The notes: a model not told the origin generated them from the sequence alone. A DNA stretch of 64,000 nucleotides from Bowmanella pacifica (GCF_014645355.1 NZ_BMLS01000002.1:62001-126000); one strand, 5' to 3'; shown: positions 1 through 9,548, numbered from the stretch's first letter. Numbers and translations: made by a program.

Positions 1-1568
1 TTACCTGAGGCTTTAAGCGCTGCATCACCAGAGAAGTACTCTTTGTGATCGTCGCCCATATCCGAGCCCGCCATATTCTGGTGTTTAACGCAGGCAATAC
101 CTTCGCGGATTTCCTTACGCTGTACCCCTTGAACATAAGCCAGCATACCTTCATCACCGAAATAGCCCTTGGCCAGATTGTCGGTAGACAGGGCCGCCGT
201 GTGGTAAGTAGGCAGCGTAATCAGGTGATGGAAGATACCGGCTTCACGGGCCGCATCTGCCTGGAAGCTACGGATCTTGGCATCGGCTTCCTGCGCCAGT
301 TCGGTGCTGTCGTACTCTGCGCTCATCAGGCTGGCACGATCAAAACCGCTCAGGTCTTTGCCTTCAGCCTGCCAGGCATCAAACACCTGCTGACGGAAGT
401 TCAGCGTCCAGTTGAACGATGGGCTGTTGTTGTATACCAACTTGGCATTAGGCACAGCTTCACGGATACGTTGCACCATACCGGCGATCTGGCCGATATG
501 TGGCTTCTCGGTTTCAATCCACAGCAAGTCAGCACCATTTTGCAAGCTGGTGATACAGTCCAGCACCACGCGATCTTCGCCTGAGCCTTTCTTAAACTGG
601 AACAAACCAGATTGCAGACGCTTAGGCTTTAACAACTTGCCATTGGCCTTAACGACTACATCACCGTTTTGAATATCCGCAGCGCTTTCAATGTAATCGC
701 CATCCAGGAAGCTGTTGTACTTGTCACCCAAGTCGCCCGGCTCGTTGGTCACGGCAATCTGCTTGGTTAAGCCAGCGCCCAGTGAGTCGGTACGGGCCAC
801 AATCACGCCATCTTCCACACCCAATTCCAGGAAGGCATAACGAACGGCATTGATTTTGGCCAGGAAGTCGGCGTGAGGTACGGTTACCTTACCGTCCTGG
901 TGACCACATTGCTTCTCATCAGACACCTGGTTTTCAATCTGAATGGCACAAGCACCGGCTTCTATCATCTTCTTAGCCAGCAGATAGGTGGCTTCTTCGT
1001 TACCAAAACCAGCATCGATATCGGCAATAATAGGCACCACGTGGGTTTCAAAGTTATCAATCTGGTTTTCCAGGCTGGCGGCTTTGGCAGTGTCACCACT
1101 GGCACGGGCATCATCCAATTGACGATATAAGCCACCCAATTCACGGGCATCAGCCTGACGCAGGAAGGTATAGAGTTCTTCAATTAACGCCGGTACCGAG
1201 GTTTTCTCGTGCATGGACTGGTCAGGCAGCGGGCCAAATTCACTGCGCAGTGCTGCAATCATCCAGCCGGACAGGTACAAATAACGCTTGGCGGTACTGC
1301 CATGATGTTTCTTAATGGAGATCAGCTTTTGCTGACCGATAAAACCATGCCAGCAACCCAATGACTGCGTGTAGGCACTACTGTCTGCATCATATTCTTC
1401 CATATCACGGCGCATAATGGCGGCCGTGTAACGCGCAATATCCAAACCGGTTTTAAACTGGTTTTGCGCCTTCATACGTGCGGCGTATTCGGGATCGATA
1501 GCACCCCAGGTGTGGCGGCTTTTGAGCAACTGTGTGAAATGTTCAATATCCTGTAAATAGGCTGACAT
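1..1568 (-). CDS. aceA: isocitrate lyase (C-terminus cut by window edge)
   Basis: Isocitrate lyase splits isocitrate into glyoxylate and succinate, the first step of the cytoplasmic glyoxylate bypass. Reading from the ATG at 1568, the protein begins MSAYLQDIEHF and stays open to base 1. It ends ...GDAALKASG, about ten residues short of the usual end of the long (about 530-residue) proteobacterial form. The catalytic loop reads KQCGH rather than the KKCGH of the E. coli type, as in the Pseudomonas-like long subclass. Other family signatures are VARTDSLGAGLTKQIAVTN, WIETEKPH, NNSPSFNW and TLPTYHTAAL. Malate synthase lies 2.1 kb away on the other strand, with a divergent LysR gene between, so the bypass genes are clustered but not co-transcribed. 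Confidence 0.96.
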   Translation of the reverse strand, partial: MSAYLQDIEHFTQLLKSRHTWGAIDPEYAARMKAQNQFKTGLDIARYTAAIMRRDMEEYDADSSAYTQSLGCWHGFIGQQKLISIKKHHGSTAKRYLYLSGWMIAALRSEFGPLPDQSMHEKTSVPALIEELYTFLRQADARELGGLYRQLDDARASGDTAKAASLENQIDNFETHVVPIIADIDAGFGNEEATYLLAKKMIEAGACAIQIENQVSDEKQCGHQDGKVTVPHADFLAKINAVRYAFLELGVEDGVIVARTDSLGAGLTKQIAVTNEPGDLGDKYNSFLDGDYIESAADIQNGDVVVKANGKLLKPKRLQSGLFQFKKGSGEDRVVLDCITSLQNGADLLWIETEKPHIGQIAGMVQRIREAVPNAKLVYNNSPSFNWTLNFRQQVFDAWQAEGKDLSGFDRASLMSAEYDSTELAQEADAKIRSFQADAAREAGIFHHLITLPTYHTAALSTDNLAKGYFGDEGMLAYVQGVQRKEIREGIACVKHQNMAGSDMGDDHKEYFSGDAALKASG

Positions 1569-1729
1569 AAGCGTTCTCCGGTTATCGCTGGCCTTGCCCG
1601 ACCAGCCGCTTCAACTTTGCTGTGTACAGATGGTGAAAGTGCCTCTATGGGCGAATCTGCTGATGACAAGCATAGACATCCGGGGTAGGATTCAACCAAT
1701 TTATAAATCTCATACCGGCCATTAGTTTT

Positions 1730-2668
1730 ATGAATATAGCCAAAGTTGACCTGAATCTGCTGGTGTATTTTGATGTATTAATGCGTGAGCGTAGCGTCAC
1801 CCGGGCTGCTGCACAGCTGTCTATTACTCAGCCGGCGATGAGCAATGGCTTAAAGCGCTTACGGGAGTTGTTTAACGACCCTATTCTGGTGCGCACCAGC
1901 GACGGTATGACACCCACCCAGCGCGCCCTGCAATTACAACCTGTAGTGCGCGACGCCATCTCCCGTCTGGAAGCCGCTATACAACCCAAAAGTGACTTTG
2001 ATCCCCTCACCAGTGAGCGGACCTTTCGCATTATGGCCAGCGATTATGCCGAATCGACCCTGTTGCTTGAGGTGATTCGCCAGCTAAATCAGCAGGCCCC
2101 GAATATTACTCTGGACGTAATTACCCCGTCGGATGTGACCTTTCATGATGTGGAACACGGCAAGGTGGACATGGCCATTAACCGCTTTGAAGAGCTGCCG
2201 CTATCTTTCCACCAGAAGGTCATCTGGTACGACAGCTTTTCCTGTGTGGTGAATAAACAAAACCCGGTGGTGAAGCAATTCACCTTAGATAAATACCTCA
2301 AAGGTCAGCATATCTGGGTCAGTAAAACCGGCTTTGGCGTGGGGGTGGGTATCGACCCTAATGAAGTGCAAAAGCTCGGCTGGGTGGATCTGGAACTGGC
2401 TAAATTAGGCAGAAAGCGCCATATCCGCGTGTTTACCCGCCACTATCATGTGGCCCTACAGCTGGCCCGCGAACAAAACCTGATTGCCACGCTGCCAAGC
2501 CGCGCCGCCAAGATCTACAAAGACGACAGCAATATGGTGATCCTGGAGCCGCCCTTTGATATTCCCCCTATCGCCCTGAAAATGGCCTGGAGTGCCCTAC
2601 TCCAGCACGATGCTGGGCATATCTGGCTGCGCCGTTTAATTATTGATATTGCTAAAGAATTATCCTGA
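1730..2668 (+). CDS. LysR-family transcriptional regulator
   Basis: The 312-residue protein has the standard LysR layout. An N-terminal winged helix-turn-helix (about residues 6-65, with TRAAAQLSITQPAMSNGLKRL as recognition region) precedes a periplasmic-binding-protein-like effector domain (about 95-300). It starts 161 bp from the oppositely oriented isocitrate lyase start, the classic arrangement in which a LysR protein controls the divergent gene. Control of aceA, and perhaps of the malate synthase downstream, is therefore a reasonable inference. The effector is unknown; the subgroup resembles NodD/SyrM-like regulators (DLNLLVYFDVLMRERSVTRAA). Its last bases overlap the end of the convergent gene that follows. 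Confidence 0.9.
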   Translation: MNIAKVDLNLLVYFDVLMRERSVTRAAAQLSITQPAMSNGLKRLRELFNDPILVRTSDGMTPTQRALQLQPVVRDAISRLEAAIQPKSDFDPLTSERTFRIMASDYAESTLLLEVIRQLNQQAPNITLDVITPSDVTFHDVEHGKVDMAINRFEELPLSFHQKVIWYDSFSCVVNKQNPVVKQFTLDKYLKGQHIWVSKTGFGVGVGIDPNEVQKLGWVDLELAKLGRKRHIRVFTRHYHVALQLAREQNLIATLPSRAAKIYKDDSNMVILEPPFDIPPIALKMAWSALLQHDAGHIWLRRLIIDIAKELS

Positions 2669-3418
2669 CTTTTGAATAAGGTAAAAGGCAACTTTAAGTG
2701 CATCCCCGGCTTTTGGCGGAGCGCTGCTGGAACTAAATGTCAATTGCAGCGGGAAACGCTCAGCCACATCGTCCGAATAGTCCTTGAGCTGTGAATTCAG
2801 GTAAAAATCTTTTTGTTGTGTGGTAAGCAACATACATTGCGCTGATGAGCAAATAACCGCATAGCTTGTAACTCCCCAGGTTACCGCCACCTGCGCAATA
2901 TATTCGGAGACTTGTTGCTCAAACGCCTTATTGCGGCCCGCCTCATTTTCAAGCAACTGATTGATTTGTTTAGCATTCGCAAAGCGATATCGAGTCTGGG
3001 CAAATGCCCCGGCAAGCGGCTCCGGCAAATGACGGCGCGCCGCTTCCATATTGATGTCCCCCATTTCAGCGTCGCGATGCCGGTTATCCGCGTTGTTCAC
3101 CGTTAAGGTAGGTGCTTGGTCTGTTTTCCCCTCACGAACAGATAAACCTGCGCTGGTTTCAATAGTGCCAGACTGATTGTCATCTGCTCGATGCGAGTTT
3201 ATCGCCTTAATTTGCTGCTCAGCGCTGTCCTCCTGCCCTGCAATAACGAAGGGGTTGGGTGCAGGGGTTTCAGTTTTAGAGCGGTTTGAAGCGTTTTCTC
3301 GTGTGGCAGTTTCCTGCACAAAAGCAGTCTCTGCGGATGACTGAGGCCCTAGATAATCGAAGGTCAGCCAGCCAAGCACTAGTAATATCCCTATTCCCAG
3401 CCACAGATTCCCTTTCAT
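2660..3418 (-). CDS. hypothetical membrane-anchored periplasmic protein
   Basis: This 252-residue protein was not recognised. Residues 5-24 (LWLGIGILLVLGWLTFDYLG) form one membrane anchor. A low-complexity, polar linker rich in Glu, Thr, Asn and Asp follows to about residue 130, then a C-terminal region with a Cys pair (VICSSAQCMLL) and many aromatic and beta-type residues. This suggests a single-pass protein with a small periplasmic domain, possibly disulphide-bonded. It converges on the LysR gene with a 9-bp overlap and points away from malate synthase. It has no obvious link to the glyoxylate bypass. The C-terminal region with 'LSNSQLKDYSDDVAERFPLQ'-type sequence suggests a globular fold, but no family was identified. 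Confidence 0.7.
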   Translation of the reverse strand: MKGNLWLGIGILLVLGWLTFDYLGPQSSAETAFVQETATRENASNRSKTETPAPNPFVIAGQEDSAEQQIKAINSHRADDNQSGTIETSAGLSVREGKTDQAPTLTVNNADNRHRDAEMGDINMEAARRHLPEPLAGAFAQTRYRFANAKQINQLLENEAGRNKAFEQQVSEYIAQVAVTWGVTSYAVICSSAQCMLLTTQQKDFYLNSQLKDYSDDVAERFPLQLTFSSSSAPPKAGDALKVAFYLIQKSG

Positions 3419-3692
3419 AGCATCCTCAAGCGATTGATTAATATCCTAAGCAACCTTATCACCTGTGCACAACAACGAGCTAATCATGCTGCCGGGTAGC
3501 TAAAAAATGCCTTCAGAGCATGCATTCACACAACACTATAAACAGGATGAATACCGAAAATACAATCCATACACTCTACAAACACAGCTGACCTGTCTAG
3601 ACTGGCCAAAGCAAGATTTTTCGCTGCCAGTTATTGGCGCACACATAAATATAGAGCCACTATTGGCTCAGCCCTACACAAAGGAGCCCCGC

Positions 3693-5867
3693 ATGGCAGA
3701 GACAATCAACAAGGGCCGCCTGGCCATTTATCCCGGTCTGTATGAGTTTATCCAGCAGCAGGCCCTGCCCGGCTCACAAGTGGACGCAGATGCATTCTGG
3801 TCTGGTTTTGAAACGCTGCTTGCCGACCTTATCCCAGTTAATCAAAGCCTGCTGGCTAAACGTGAAACGCTGCAAGCACAGATAGACGAGTATCACCGCC
3901 AGCACCCTCAGCTTGACCCGGCGCACTACAAAGCCTTTTTGCAAGACATTGGCTACCTGCAACCCGTGCCGCAAACTAGCCTAATCAGCACCACTAAAGT
4001 GGATGCCGAAATCGCCACTATGGCCGGCCCGCAGTTAGTGGTGCCAATTAACAACGCCCGCTACGCCTTAAATGCCGCCAATGCACGTTGGGGCAGCTTG
4101 TATGATGCCGCCTACGGCACAGACGTGATTGATGAAACTGACGGCGCTGAAAAAGGCAAAGGTTATAACCCGGTACGCGGGCAAAAAGTGGTGGCCTGGG
4201 CCAGAACCTGGCTGGATAGCATCGCACCTCTTGCGAAGAGCTCGCACCAACAAGCAGTAAGCTACCGCCTGGATAATGGCAGTTTGCTGATTGATCTTAA
4301 AGACGGCAGCACCACAACCCTGCAAGATCCTGCTGGCTATGTGGGTTATCAGGGTAGCACTGAGCAGCCTGATGCCATTTTACTCAAACACCATGCCCTG
4401 CATGCTGAGCTGCAATTTGATCGCAATCACCCGGTGGGCAAAACCGACCCAGCGGGCATTAAAGATATTCTGCTGGAGTCTGCGCTGACCACCATTATGG
4501 ACTGCGAAGACTCGGTGGCCGCGGTAGACGGTGAAGATAAAACCCTGGTCTATCAAAACTGGTTAGGGCTAATGCAAGGCAGCTTAAGTGCCGATTTGGA
4601 AAAAGGCGGCAAAATTCAGCGCCGTACCATGCATGAGAATCGCCGCTACCTATCGCCAGAAGGCCAGCCATTTAGCCTGAAAGGCCGCAGCCTGATGCTG
4701 GTCCGTAATGTTGGCCACCTGATGACCAACCCGGCCATCTTGTTTGACGGCGAGGAGATTCCCGAAGGTATTATGGATGCGGTGATCACCTCACTGATTG
4801 CCAAACACGACCTGCTGGGACTGGGTAAGTTTAAAAACTCACAAAGCGGCAGTGTGTATATTGTTAAGCCGAAAATGCACGGCCCGGAAGAAGTGGCCTT
4901 TACCAACCAGCTGTTTGGTCGGGTAGAAGCCTTGCTGGGCTTGGCTGCCAATACCCTAAAAATGGGCATTATGGACGAGGAGCGACGCACCAGCGTGAAC
5001 CTGCGTGCCTGTATTGCTGCCGCCCCTGAGCGGGTGATCTTTATCAACACCGGCTTTTTAGACAGAACCGGCGATGAGATTCATACCAGTATGCTGGCTG
5101 GTGCTTTTGCCCCCAAAGGCGAGCTAAAAACCCTGCCCTGGATCCATGCCTACGAGCGCGCCAATGTGGCCGCTGGTCTGGTATCAGGTTTATCCCGTAA
5201 GGCCCAGATAGGTAAAGGTATGTGGCCGATTCCGGATCAAATGGCCAATATGATGCAAGCCAAGCTGGGGCACCCGCAAGCCGGTGCCAATACCGCCTGG
5301 GTTCCTTCACCGACCGCCGCTACCTTGCATGCCTTGCATTACCATCAGGTTGATGTGTTTGCTATTCAGCAGCAACTGGCCAATGAGGACTTTGACGGCC
5401 TGGATACTATCTTGCAGGTCCCGCTGATGGCGAAAGACAGACAGCTTAGCGCCGATGAATTACAACGTGAGCTGGATAACAACGTGCAAGGTATTTTGGG
5501 CTATGTAGTACGTTGGGTACATCAGGGCGTGGGCTGTTCTAAAGTGCCGGATATCAATAACGTGGGTTTGATGGAAGACCGCGCCACCTTGCGGATTTCC
5601 AGCCAGCATATTGCCAACTGGCTGAAACACGGTTTATTGGATGCCCAGCAAGCGCAGGCATCACTGGCGAAAATGGCGGTGTTGGTGGATGAGCAAAATG
5701 CCGGCGACCCTGAGTATATCCCCATGGCGCCGGACCTGGATAACGCCATTGCCTTCCAAGCTGCTTCTGAGCTGATTTTCGCGGGTGCAGAACAGCCCAG
5801 CGGCTATACTGAGCCTGTGCTACATAAAAAGCGCCGCGAAATGAAAGCACGCTTGCAGCAAGGTTAA
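3693..5867 (+). CDS. glcB: malate synthase G
   Basis: Malate synthase condenses glyoxylate with acetyl-CoA to malate and completes the glyoxylate bypass. The reading frame is open from 3507, but the first 62 codons resemble no malate synthase. The ATG at 3693 has a strong AAGGAG (3681-3686) and gives 724 residues, the normal length of isoform G, so I use that start. Family signatures include [65 protein letters not shown] and [14 protein letters not shown]. The late TVLxW-type region reads [15 protein letters not shown], containing the reactive Cys typical of isoform G. The enzyme is monomeric, cytoplasmic and Mg-dependent in the family. Confidence 0.96.
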   Translation: MAETINKGRLAIYPGLYEFIQQQALPGSQVDADAFWSGFETLLADLIPVNQSLLAKRETLQAQIDEYHRQHPQLDPAHYKAFLQDIGYLQPVPQTSLISTTKVDAEIATMAGPQLVVPINNARYALNAANARWGSLYDAAYGTDVIDETDGAEKGKGYNPVRGQKVVAWARTWLDSIAPLAKSSHQQAVSYRLDNGSLLIDLKDGSTTTLQDPAGYVGYQGSTEQPDAILLKHHALHAELQFDRNHPVGKTDPAGIKDILLESALTTIMDCEDSVAAVDGEDKTLVYQNWLGLMQGSLSADLEKGGKIQRRTMHENRRYLSPEGQPFSLKGRSLMLVRNVGHLMTNPAILFDGEEIPEGIMDAVITSLIAKHDLLGLGKFKNSQSGSVYIVKPKMHGPEEVAFTNQLFGRVEALLGLAANTLKMGIMDEERRTSVNLRACIAAAPERVIFINTGFLDRTGDEIHTSMLAGAFAPKGELKTLPWIHAYERANVAAGLVSGLSRKAQIGKGMWPIPDQMANMMQAKLGHPQAGANTAWVPSPTAATLHALHYHQVDVFAIQQQLANEDFDGLDTILQVPLMAKDRQLSADELQRELDNNVQGILGYVVRWVHQGVGCSKVPDINNVGLMEDRATLRISSQHIANWLKHGLLDAQQAQASLAKMAVLVDEQNAGDPEYIPMAPDLDNAIAFQAASELIFAGAEQPSGYTEPVLHKKRREMKARLQQG

Positions 5868-5883
5868 GGTTTCAGCTTGACGG

Positions 5884-5914
5884 GTAACGCTTCGACCCCA
5901 ACCCGAAGCGTTAC
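5884..5914. terminator. hairpin between convergent genes
   Basis: Perfect 11-bp arms GTAACGCTTCG (5884-5894) and CGAAGCGTTAC (5904-5914) enclose a 9-base loop. It lies between the malate synthase stop and the stop of the convergent gene, which the right arm overlaps. No T-run follows on either strand, so it may be a weak bidirectional terminator or an mRNA 3'-end stabiliser. Confidence 0.55.
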
Positions 5915-6336
5915 TCGAAGAGCTTTTTAAACTCTGACCAAATCCCCAACGAGAAATTATCAAACAAGTTAATCCCCAGTGCCGATTTAATCAGGTACAG
6001 CACCAGCAAGCCCAGCAATACACAAAACACAATAAACGCACTTAACAGCGCTGCGGATGCCAGGGCGGATACGGCTTTTTCCCGCTCGGATAATTCCCGG
6101 CGGTTTTTGCCCATTAAAAACACCAGATAATAACGCCAGCGGGTAAAAGGCACCGGCAAGGTGGTGCGAATATCCACCGCATGACGCCCCCAACTACGGG
6201 CGCCCAGTGCCAGTTTCAGGTGGTTAAGTTGCTCGTCATTAAAGCTCTCGGCCACCGCTTTGGGCATGCGGCTAAGCAAATTTTGCATAGCCGGTTCCTG
6301 GCGGACATCGCCGCCAGTGTTCGATTTTTGCGTCAT
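5911..6336 (-). CDS. small integral membrane protein of unknown function
   Basis: The frame is open further upstream, but the first sensible start is the ATG at 6336 (MTQKSNTGGDVRQEPAMQNL), 13 bp after the KAS III-like gene ends, giving 141 residues. The N-terminal half is soluble and basic (LALGARSWGRHAVDIRTTLP, then FTRWRYYLVFLMGKNRR). A membrane helix follows at about residues 90-118 (ALASAALLSAFIVFCVLLGLLVLYLI), then a short aromatic tail. The tight spacing suggests co-transcription with the upstream KAS III-like gene. I do not recognise a family beyond 'conserved membrane protein'. Confidence 0.7.
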   Translation of the reverse strand: MTQKSNTGGDVRQEPAMQNLLSRMPKAVAESFNDEQLNHLKLALGARSWGRHAVDIRTTLPVPFTRWRYYLVFLMGKNRRELSEREKAVSALASAALLSAFIVFCVLLGLLVLYLIKSALGINLFDNFSLGIWSEFKKLFE

Positions 6337-6349
6337 CCCTGAAGCTCGC

Positions 6350-7486
6350 TTAACGTTTACGTATAACCAGACTACCGATGGAATACCCGGCTCCAAAGGA
6401 GCACAGCACCCCCACATCGCCAGATTGCATATCCTGATGATGCAGATTAAAAGCAATCATTGAGCCGGCAGAGGCAGTATTGGCGTAACGGTCCAGCACA
6501 ATAGGTGCTTCATCGCTGCTGGCTTCACGCCCGAGCAGCTTTTTGGCAATCAGCAGGTTCATATTGATATTGGCCTGGTGTAACCACCAGCGACGTACAT
6601 CGGCAGCGCCCAGACCATGCTGCGCCACATGGCTTTCCAGGTGCGCCGCGGCCATAGGACAAACCTCTTTAAATACGCTGCGGCCATTTTGGTGAAAGAG
6701 CTTATCCACGGCAAAAGGATCGGTGTCCTGAGCGCGGCTCATAAAACCAAAATTAGAGCGGATATTGTTGGAAAACTTAGTTACCGCTTTGGTGCTTAAG
6801 ATTTCAAACTGGTGTTCGCTGCTTGCCGTGGCCGCAGACTCCACCACCTTGGCGGTTGCCACATCACCGAAGATAAAATGGCTGTCACGGTCGGTGTAAT
6901 TAATTTGCGGCGACACCAGCTCGGGGTTAATCACCAATACCGCTCTGGCGGTACCGGCCTTAACCATTTCATAGGCGCGGTGCAAACCAAAAGTCGCCGC
7001 CGAACAGGCCACCAGCATATCAAAGCCAAAGCCTTCAATGCCCAGAGCTTCCTGCACTTCAATGGCAATGGCCGGATAGGCGCGCTGGGTATAAGCGCAT
7101 GACACAATCACCGCATCGATATCCTGCGGCTGCTTATTGGCCGCTTTTAATGCGGCCTTGGCTGCTTCTATGGCAATTTCAGCCTGCTGTGAAACCTGTT
7201 CATCACCGCGCTCGGCAAAGTGCGGATACATACGGTCGATATCCAACACACCGTCTTTACAGTAGATAAACCGGCTCTTTATGCCAGAGGCTTTTTCAAT
7301 AAACTCCGCACTGGAATGCGGCTTGGCTTCCAGTGTCCCGGCTTCAATGGCGGCCTGGTTGGTTTGGTTATATTTATCGGCCCAGGCATTATAAGCGCTG
7401 ACCAACTCTTCATTGCTAATGCTGTGAGAGGGGGTCCAAAGACCGCTACCGCTGATAACGACGGCTTGAGAGGCTGCTTGCGACAT
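6350..7486 (-). CDS. beta-ketoacyl-ACP synthase III family enzyme (FabH-like)
   Basis: This thiolase-fold enzyme would condense an acyl-CoA with malonyl-ACP to start a fatty-acid or related acyl chain. I start at the ATG at 7486 (MSQAASQAVVISGSGLWTP), giving 378 residues, instead of the longer open frame to 7597. The catalytic triad is visible: Cys161 in VACSAATFG, His303 in WWLHQANIN and Asn336 in YANTASAG. At 378 residues it is longer than housekeeping FabH (about 320) and belongs to the longer FabH-like group common in gammaproteobacteria. No other fatty-acid gene is nearby, so it is probably an accessory initiation enzyme. It is followed by a small membrane protein in the same direction. 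Confidence 0.9.
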   Translation of the reverse strand: MSQAASQAVVISGSGLWTPSHSISNEELVSAYNAWADKYNQTNQAAIEAGTLEAKPHSSAEFIEKASGIKSRFIYCKDGVLDIDRMYPHFAERGDEQVSQQAEIAIEAAKAALKAANKQPQDIDAVIVSCAYTQRAYPAIAIEVQEALGIEGFGFDMLVACSAATFGLHRAYEMVKAGTARAVLVINPELVSPQINYTDRDSHFIFGDVATAKVVESAATASSEHQFEILSTKAVTKFSNNIRSNFGFMSRAQDTDPFAVDKLFHQNGRSVFKEVCPMAAAHLESHVAQHGLGAADVRRWWLHQANINMNLLIAKKLLGREASSDEAPIVLDRYANTASAGSMIAFNLHHQDMQSGDVGVLCSFGAGYSIGSLVIRKR

Positions 7487-7676
7487 GGAAAATTCCCGCT
7501 GTAATTCAGCCCATAGAATACTGAAAAGCGGCCATCTTGTCATGCAAAGGCCCGACCTGTGACCAGTAGCAACCTCCCGGATCACAAAAATTAACAAAGC
7601 GTGGCATTTTTCAAAGGATTAATACGCCCTTCTATCAGTAAGGTATGACAGGTCTGCAAACCACTATGGAATAGTT

Positions 7677-8732
7677 ATGAAATTAAGGACCCTGTTCACC
7701 TTCCCGCTGCTGATACTGATGTTATCAGCCTGCAACAGCAATTCAGATTCAAACCGCTCTGGCGACTCAGAACCGCCTCCAGCGGGTGACCAACCAAGCA
7801 CCTTAACCCTCAGCCAAGCAGATGGCTACAGTGAAAATCTGGATAAGATTCTGCAGACACCCAATACCAATTTGGCCAAACTGGTCCAGCGGGTACGAGG
7901 GCGTATTGGCGCTCTGCGCAGCGGTAGTATCAGCATTATCGGCACCAACAGCGAGACCGGACTGGCGTTTTATGCCTCCGCCAACCATGTTTACGGCTTA
8001 TCGTCCTGGCCGGGTTTTGACGAAACCCATATCAGCAATTTCATCGACCAAGGGGTATACATCACCTCACACCGGGTGATGGAAGATGGCGATATCAATA
8101 TCTGGGATAATTTTGCCGCCAATTTTCCTCTTTACCACCCTACAATCAGCGACGATGCACAAAACACCAGCATTCTACCCGCTGACGATTTCTATCTGGG
8201 GCTACTCGACAGCCAAAGCATTCCCTTTACCAATCTGGCCAGATACCCGGAAGATATTAACAGCCAAACCCCTATCGCCTTGTACGACCCGGACAAGTTG
8301 CTCAGTTCAGGCAATACCTGGTCCGAGGCACCAGCCGGCAAAAAAGTGCTGGCGCTGGGCTACCCGCAGGATAGCGTGAGTCATCCTTATGGGCTGGTGT
8401 CAGTGGGCAGCATCCTTAGCCATCAGGCGGCCGAGCAAGCCATTGCTGAATTAAAAGCCCAGGGTGACGAAGAAGGTGATATTCCCTATCAGCAAGACGT
8501 GGAATTTATTGCCAACTTACCGGCCGAAGCCGGTATGAGCGGTGGCGGTATCTTTAACGAGCAAGGGCAGTTGATTGGGGTGATGGTACGTAGCACCCAA
8601 ACCGCCAGCGCCAGCTATACCAGAGCGGTGAGAATCAGCTATATCCACTCGGTATTTAAGCAATACCTTGCCTCTCGCTCGGCCGATGAAAAGGCCCATC
8701 TGGCTAAGTTTGTTGATAAGAGTTTTCTCTAA
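7677..8732 (+). CDS. trypsin-like serine protease lipoprotein
   Basis: The 351-residue protein begins with a lipoprotein signal (LILMLSACNS; lipid-modified Cys at 19) and a Ser/Pro-rich linker. A trypsin/HtrA-like fold follows. The likely catalytic Ser is in the GMSGGGIFNEQG motif near residue 288. A candidate His lies in ASANHVYGL near residue 105, and a candidate Asp in YLGLLDSQ. There is no PDZ domain after the protease domain, which differs from DegP/DegQ. The protein is probably attached to the inner leaflet of the outer membrane; Ser at +2 and no Asp argues against inner-membrane retention. It stands alone, with hairpin-like DNA downstream. Confidence 0.75.
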   Translation: MKLRTLFTFPLLILMLSACNSNSDSNRSGDSEPPPAGDQPSTLTLSQADGYSENLDKILQTPNTNLAKLVQRVRGRIGALRSGSISIIGTNSETGLAFYASANHVYGLSSWPGFDETHISNFIDQGVYITSHRVMEDGDINIWDNFAANFPLYHPTISDDAQNTSILPADDFYLGLLDSQSIPFTNLARYPEDINSQTPIALYDPDKLLSSGNTWSEAPAGKKVLALGYPQDSVSHPYGLVSVGSILSHQAAEQAIAELKAQGDEEGDIPYQQDVEFIANLPAEAGMSGGGIFNEQGQLIGVMVRSTQTASASYTRAVRISYIHSVFKQYLASRSADEKAHLAKFVDKSFL

Positions 8733-8736
8733 GTCA

Positions 8737-8767
8737 TCAGCCCTGAGCCTTATGGACTCAGGGCTGA
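8737..8767 (+). terminator. hairpin after the protease gene
   Basis: Perfect 11-bp arms TCAGCCCTGAG (8737-8747) and CTCAGGGCTGA (8757-8767) begin just after the protease stop. No U-tract follows, so termination would be inefficient or the structure may only stabilise the 3' end. Confidence 0.55.
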
Positions 8768-8950
8768 CTGAAATAGCAGAATCTAGTCCAGTGCAGCGGT
8801 GTTCAGACTTGAACTAGGAGGAAATAGAAAGTAGGTGACATACAAGGTAATACAGCGGCAATGAAATTGGATAACCCCTCTTTGCCTCCACTAAACACTC
8901 TCTGACACCACTGGGCTGTTAGTTGCCCAACTCTTGCCCCGGTGCTAACA

Positions 8951-8964
8951 TTTGTACACACAAA
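8951..8964. promoter_or_regulatory. candidate autoregulatory operator of the toxin-antitoxin operon
   Basis: The inverted repeat TTTGT-ACAC-ACAAA lies 16 bp upstream of the antitoxin ATG at 8980. Antitoxins of this type usually bind short palindromes overlapping their own promoter. The assignment rests only on symmetry and position. Confidence 0.35.
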
Positions 8965-8979
8965 AACAGAGGGTATTTC

Positions 8980-9264
8980 ATGGACACTAGAATTCAGTTT
9001 CGTGTTGATGAAGAAACGAAACGGCTAGCCCAGCAAATGGCCGAAAGTCAGGGCCGAACATTGAGTGATGCTTGTCGAGAGTTAACTGAGCAACTTGCAG
9101 AACAACAGCGAAAGACGCTATCTCACGATGCATGGCTGACTGAACAAGTAAACTCGGCGTTTGAAAAGTTTGACTCAGAAAAAGCCGTTTTTGTTGGCCA
9201 CAAAGCCGCAAGATCTGAAATGGCTGAGCGTAAAGCTAAAATCCGCAACCGAAGCAAATCATGA
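8980..9264 (+). CDS. yacA: antitoxin, YacA type (RelB/DinJ family)
   Basis: The ATG at 8980 has a GAGGG ribosome site nine bases upstream and gives 94 residues; the longer open frame to 8923 has no support. An N-terminal ribbon-helix-helix segment (TRIQFRVDEETKRLAQQMA, residues 3-21) would dimerise and bind the operator. The polar C-terminal tail (SEMAERKAKIRNRSKS) would wrap and neutralise the toxin. By memory the sequence is very close to YacA encoded on enterobacterial IncI-type plasmids. The toxin ATG overlaps the antitoxin stop by four bases (ATGA), giving translational coupling. A plasmid-type addiction module on what looks like a chromosome suggests horizontal acquisition. Confidence 0.9.
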   Translation: MDTRIQFRVDEETKRLAQQMAESQGRTLSDACRELTEQLAEQQRKTLSHDAWLTEQVNSAFEKFDSEKAVFVGHKAARSEMAERKAKIRNRSKS

Positions 9265-9539
9265 TTCTGTGGGAACAAGAGTCCCTTAACGATCGTGAAA
9301 AGATCTTTGAGTTTCTTTACGACTTCAACCCAGAAGCTGCCGATAAAACCGATGAGATCATCGAAGCAAAAGTTGAAAACCTGTTAGTTCAACCTCTTAT
9401 GGGTGTACAACGTGACGGAATCAGAGGCCGGCTACTCATTATTCCGGAAATCTCTATGATCGTATCCTACTGGTTTGACGGCGATATCATTCGCATCATG
9501 CGTGTTCTACACCAAAAACAAAAATTTCCAATGGACTAA
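9261..9539 (+). CDS. yacB: toxin, YacB type (RelE/ParE family)
   Basis: The 92-residue RelE/ParE-fold protein is encoded directly after its antitoxin with a 4-base overlap. Recognisable features are the N-terminal helix pair (LNDREKIFEFLYDFNPEAADK), the central GVQRDGIRGRLLIIPEISMIVSYW strand region and the C-terminal IIRIMRVLHQKQKFP. RelE-type toxins in this branch are ribosome-dependent mRNA endonucleases, while ParE-type toxins poison gyrase; the sequence alone does not decide which applies, though the IRIMRVLHxxQ ending is common to both. It closely resembles plasmid YacB. No other mobile gene is visible next to the pair. Confidence 0.88.
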   Translation: MILWEQESLNDREKIFEFLYDFNPEAADKTDEIIEAKVENLLVQPLMGVQRDGIRGRLLIIPEISMIVSYWFDGDIIRIMRVLHQKQKFPMD

Positions 9540-9548
9540 GACCATTGG
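9528..9548 (+). terminator. hairpin spanning the toxin stop codon
   Basis: CCAATGG (9528-9534) and CCATTGG (9542-9548) form a 7-bp stem with the toxin stop codon in the loop. No T-run follows. Confidence 0.4.

Noticed and set aside
3507-3692. N-terminal extension of malate synthase G
   Set aside because: The extra 62 codons resemble no family sequence, while the ATG at 3693 has a strong ribosome site and the correct family length.
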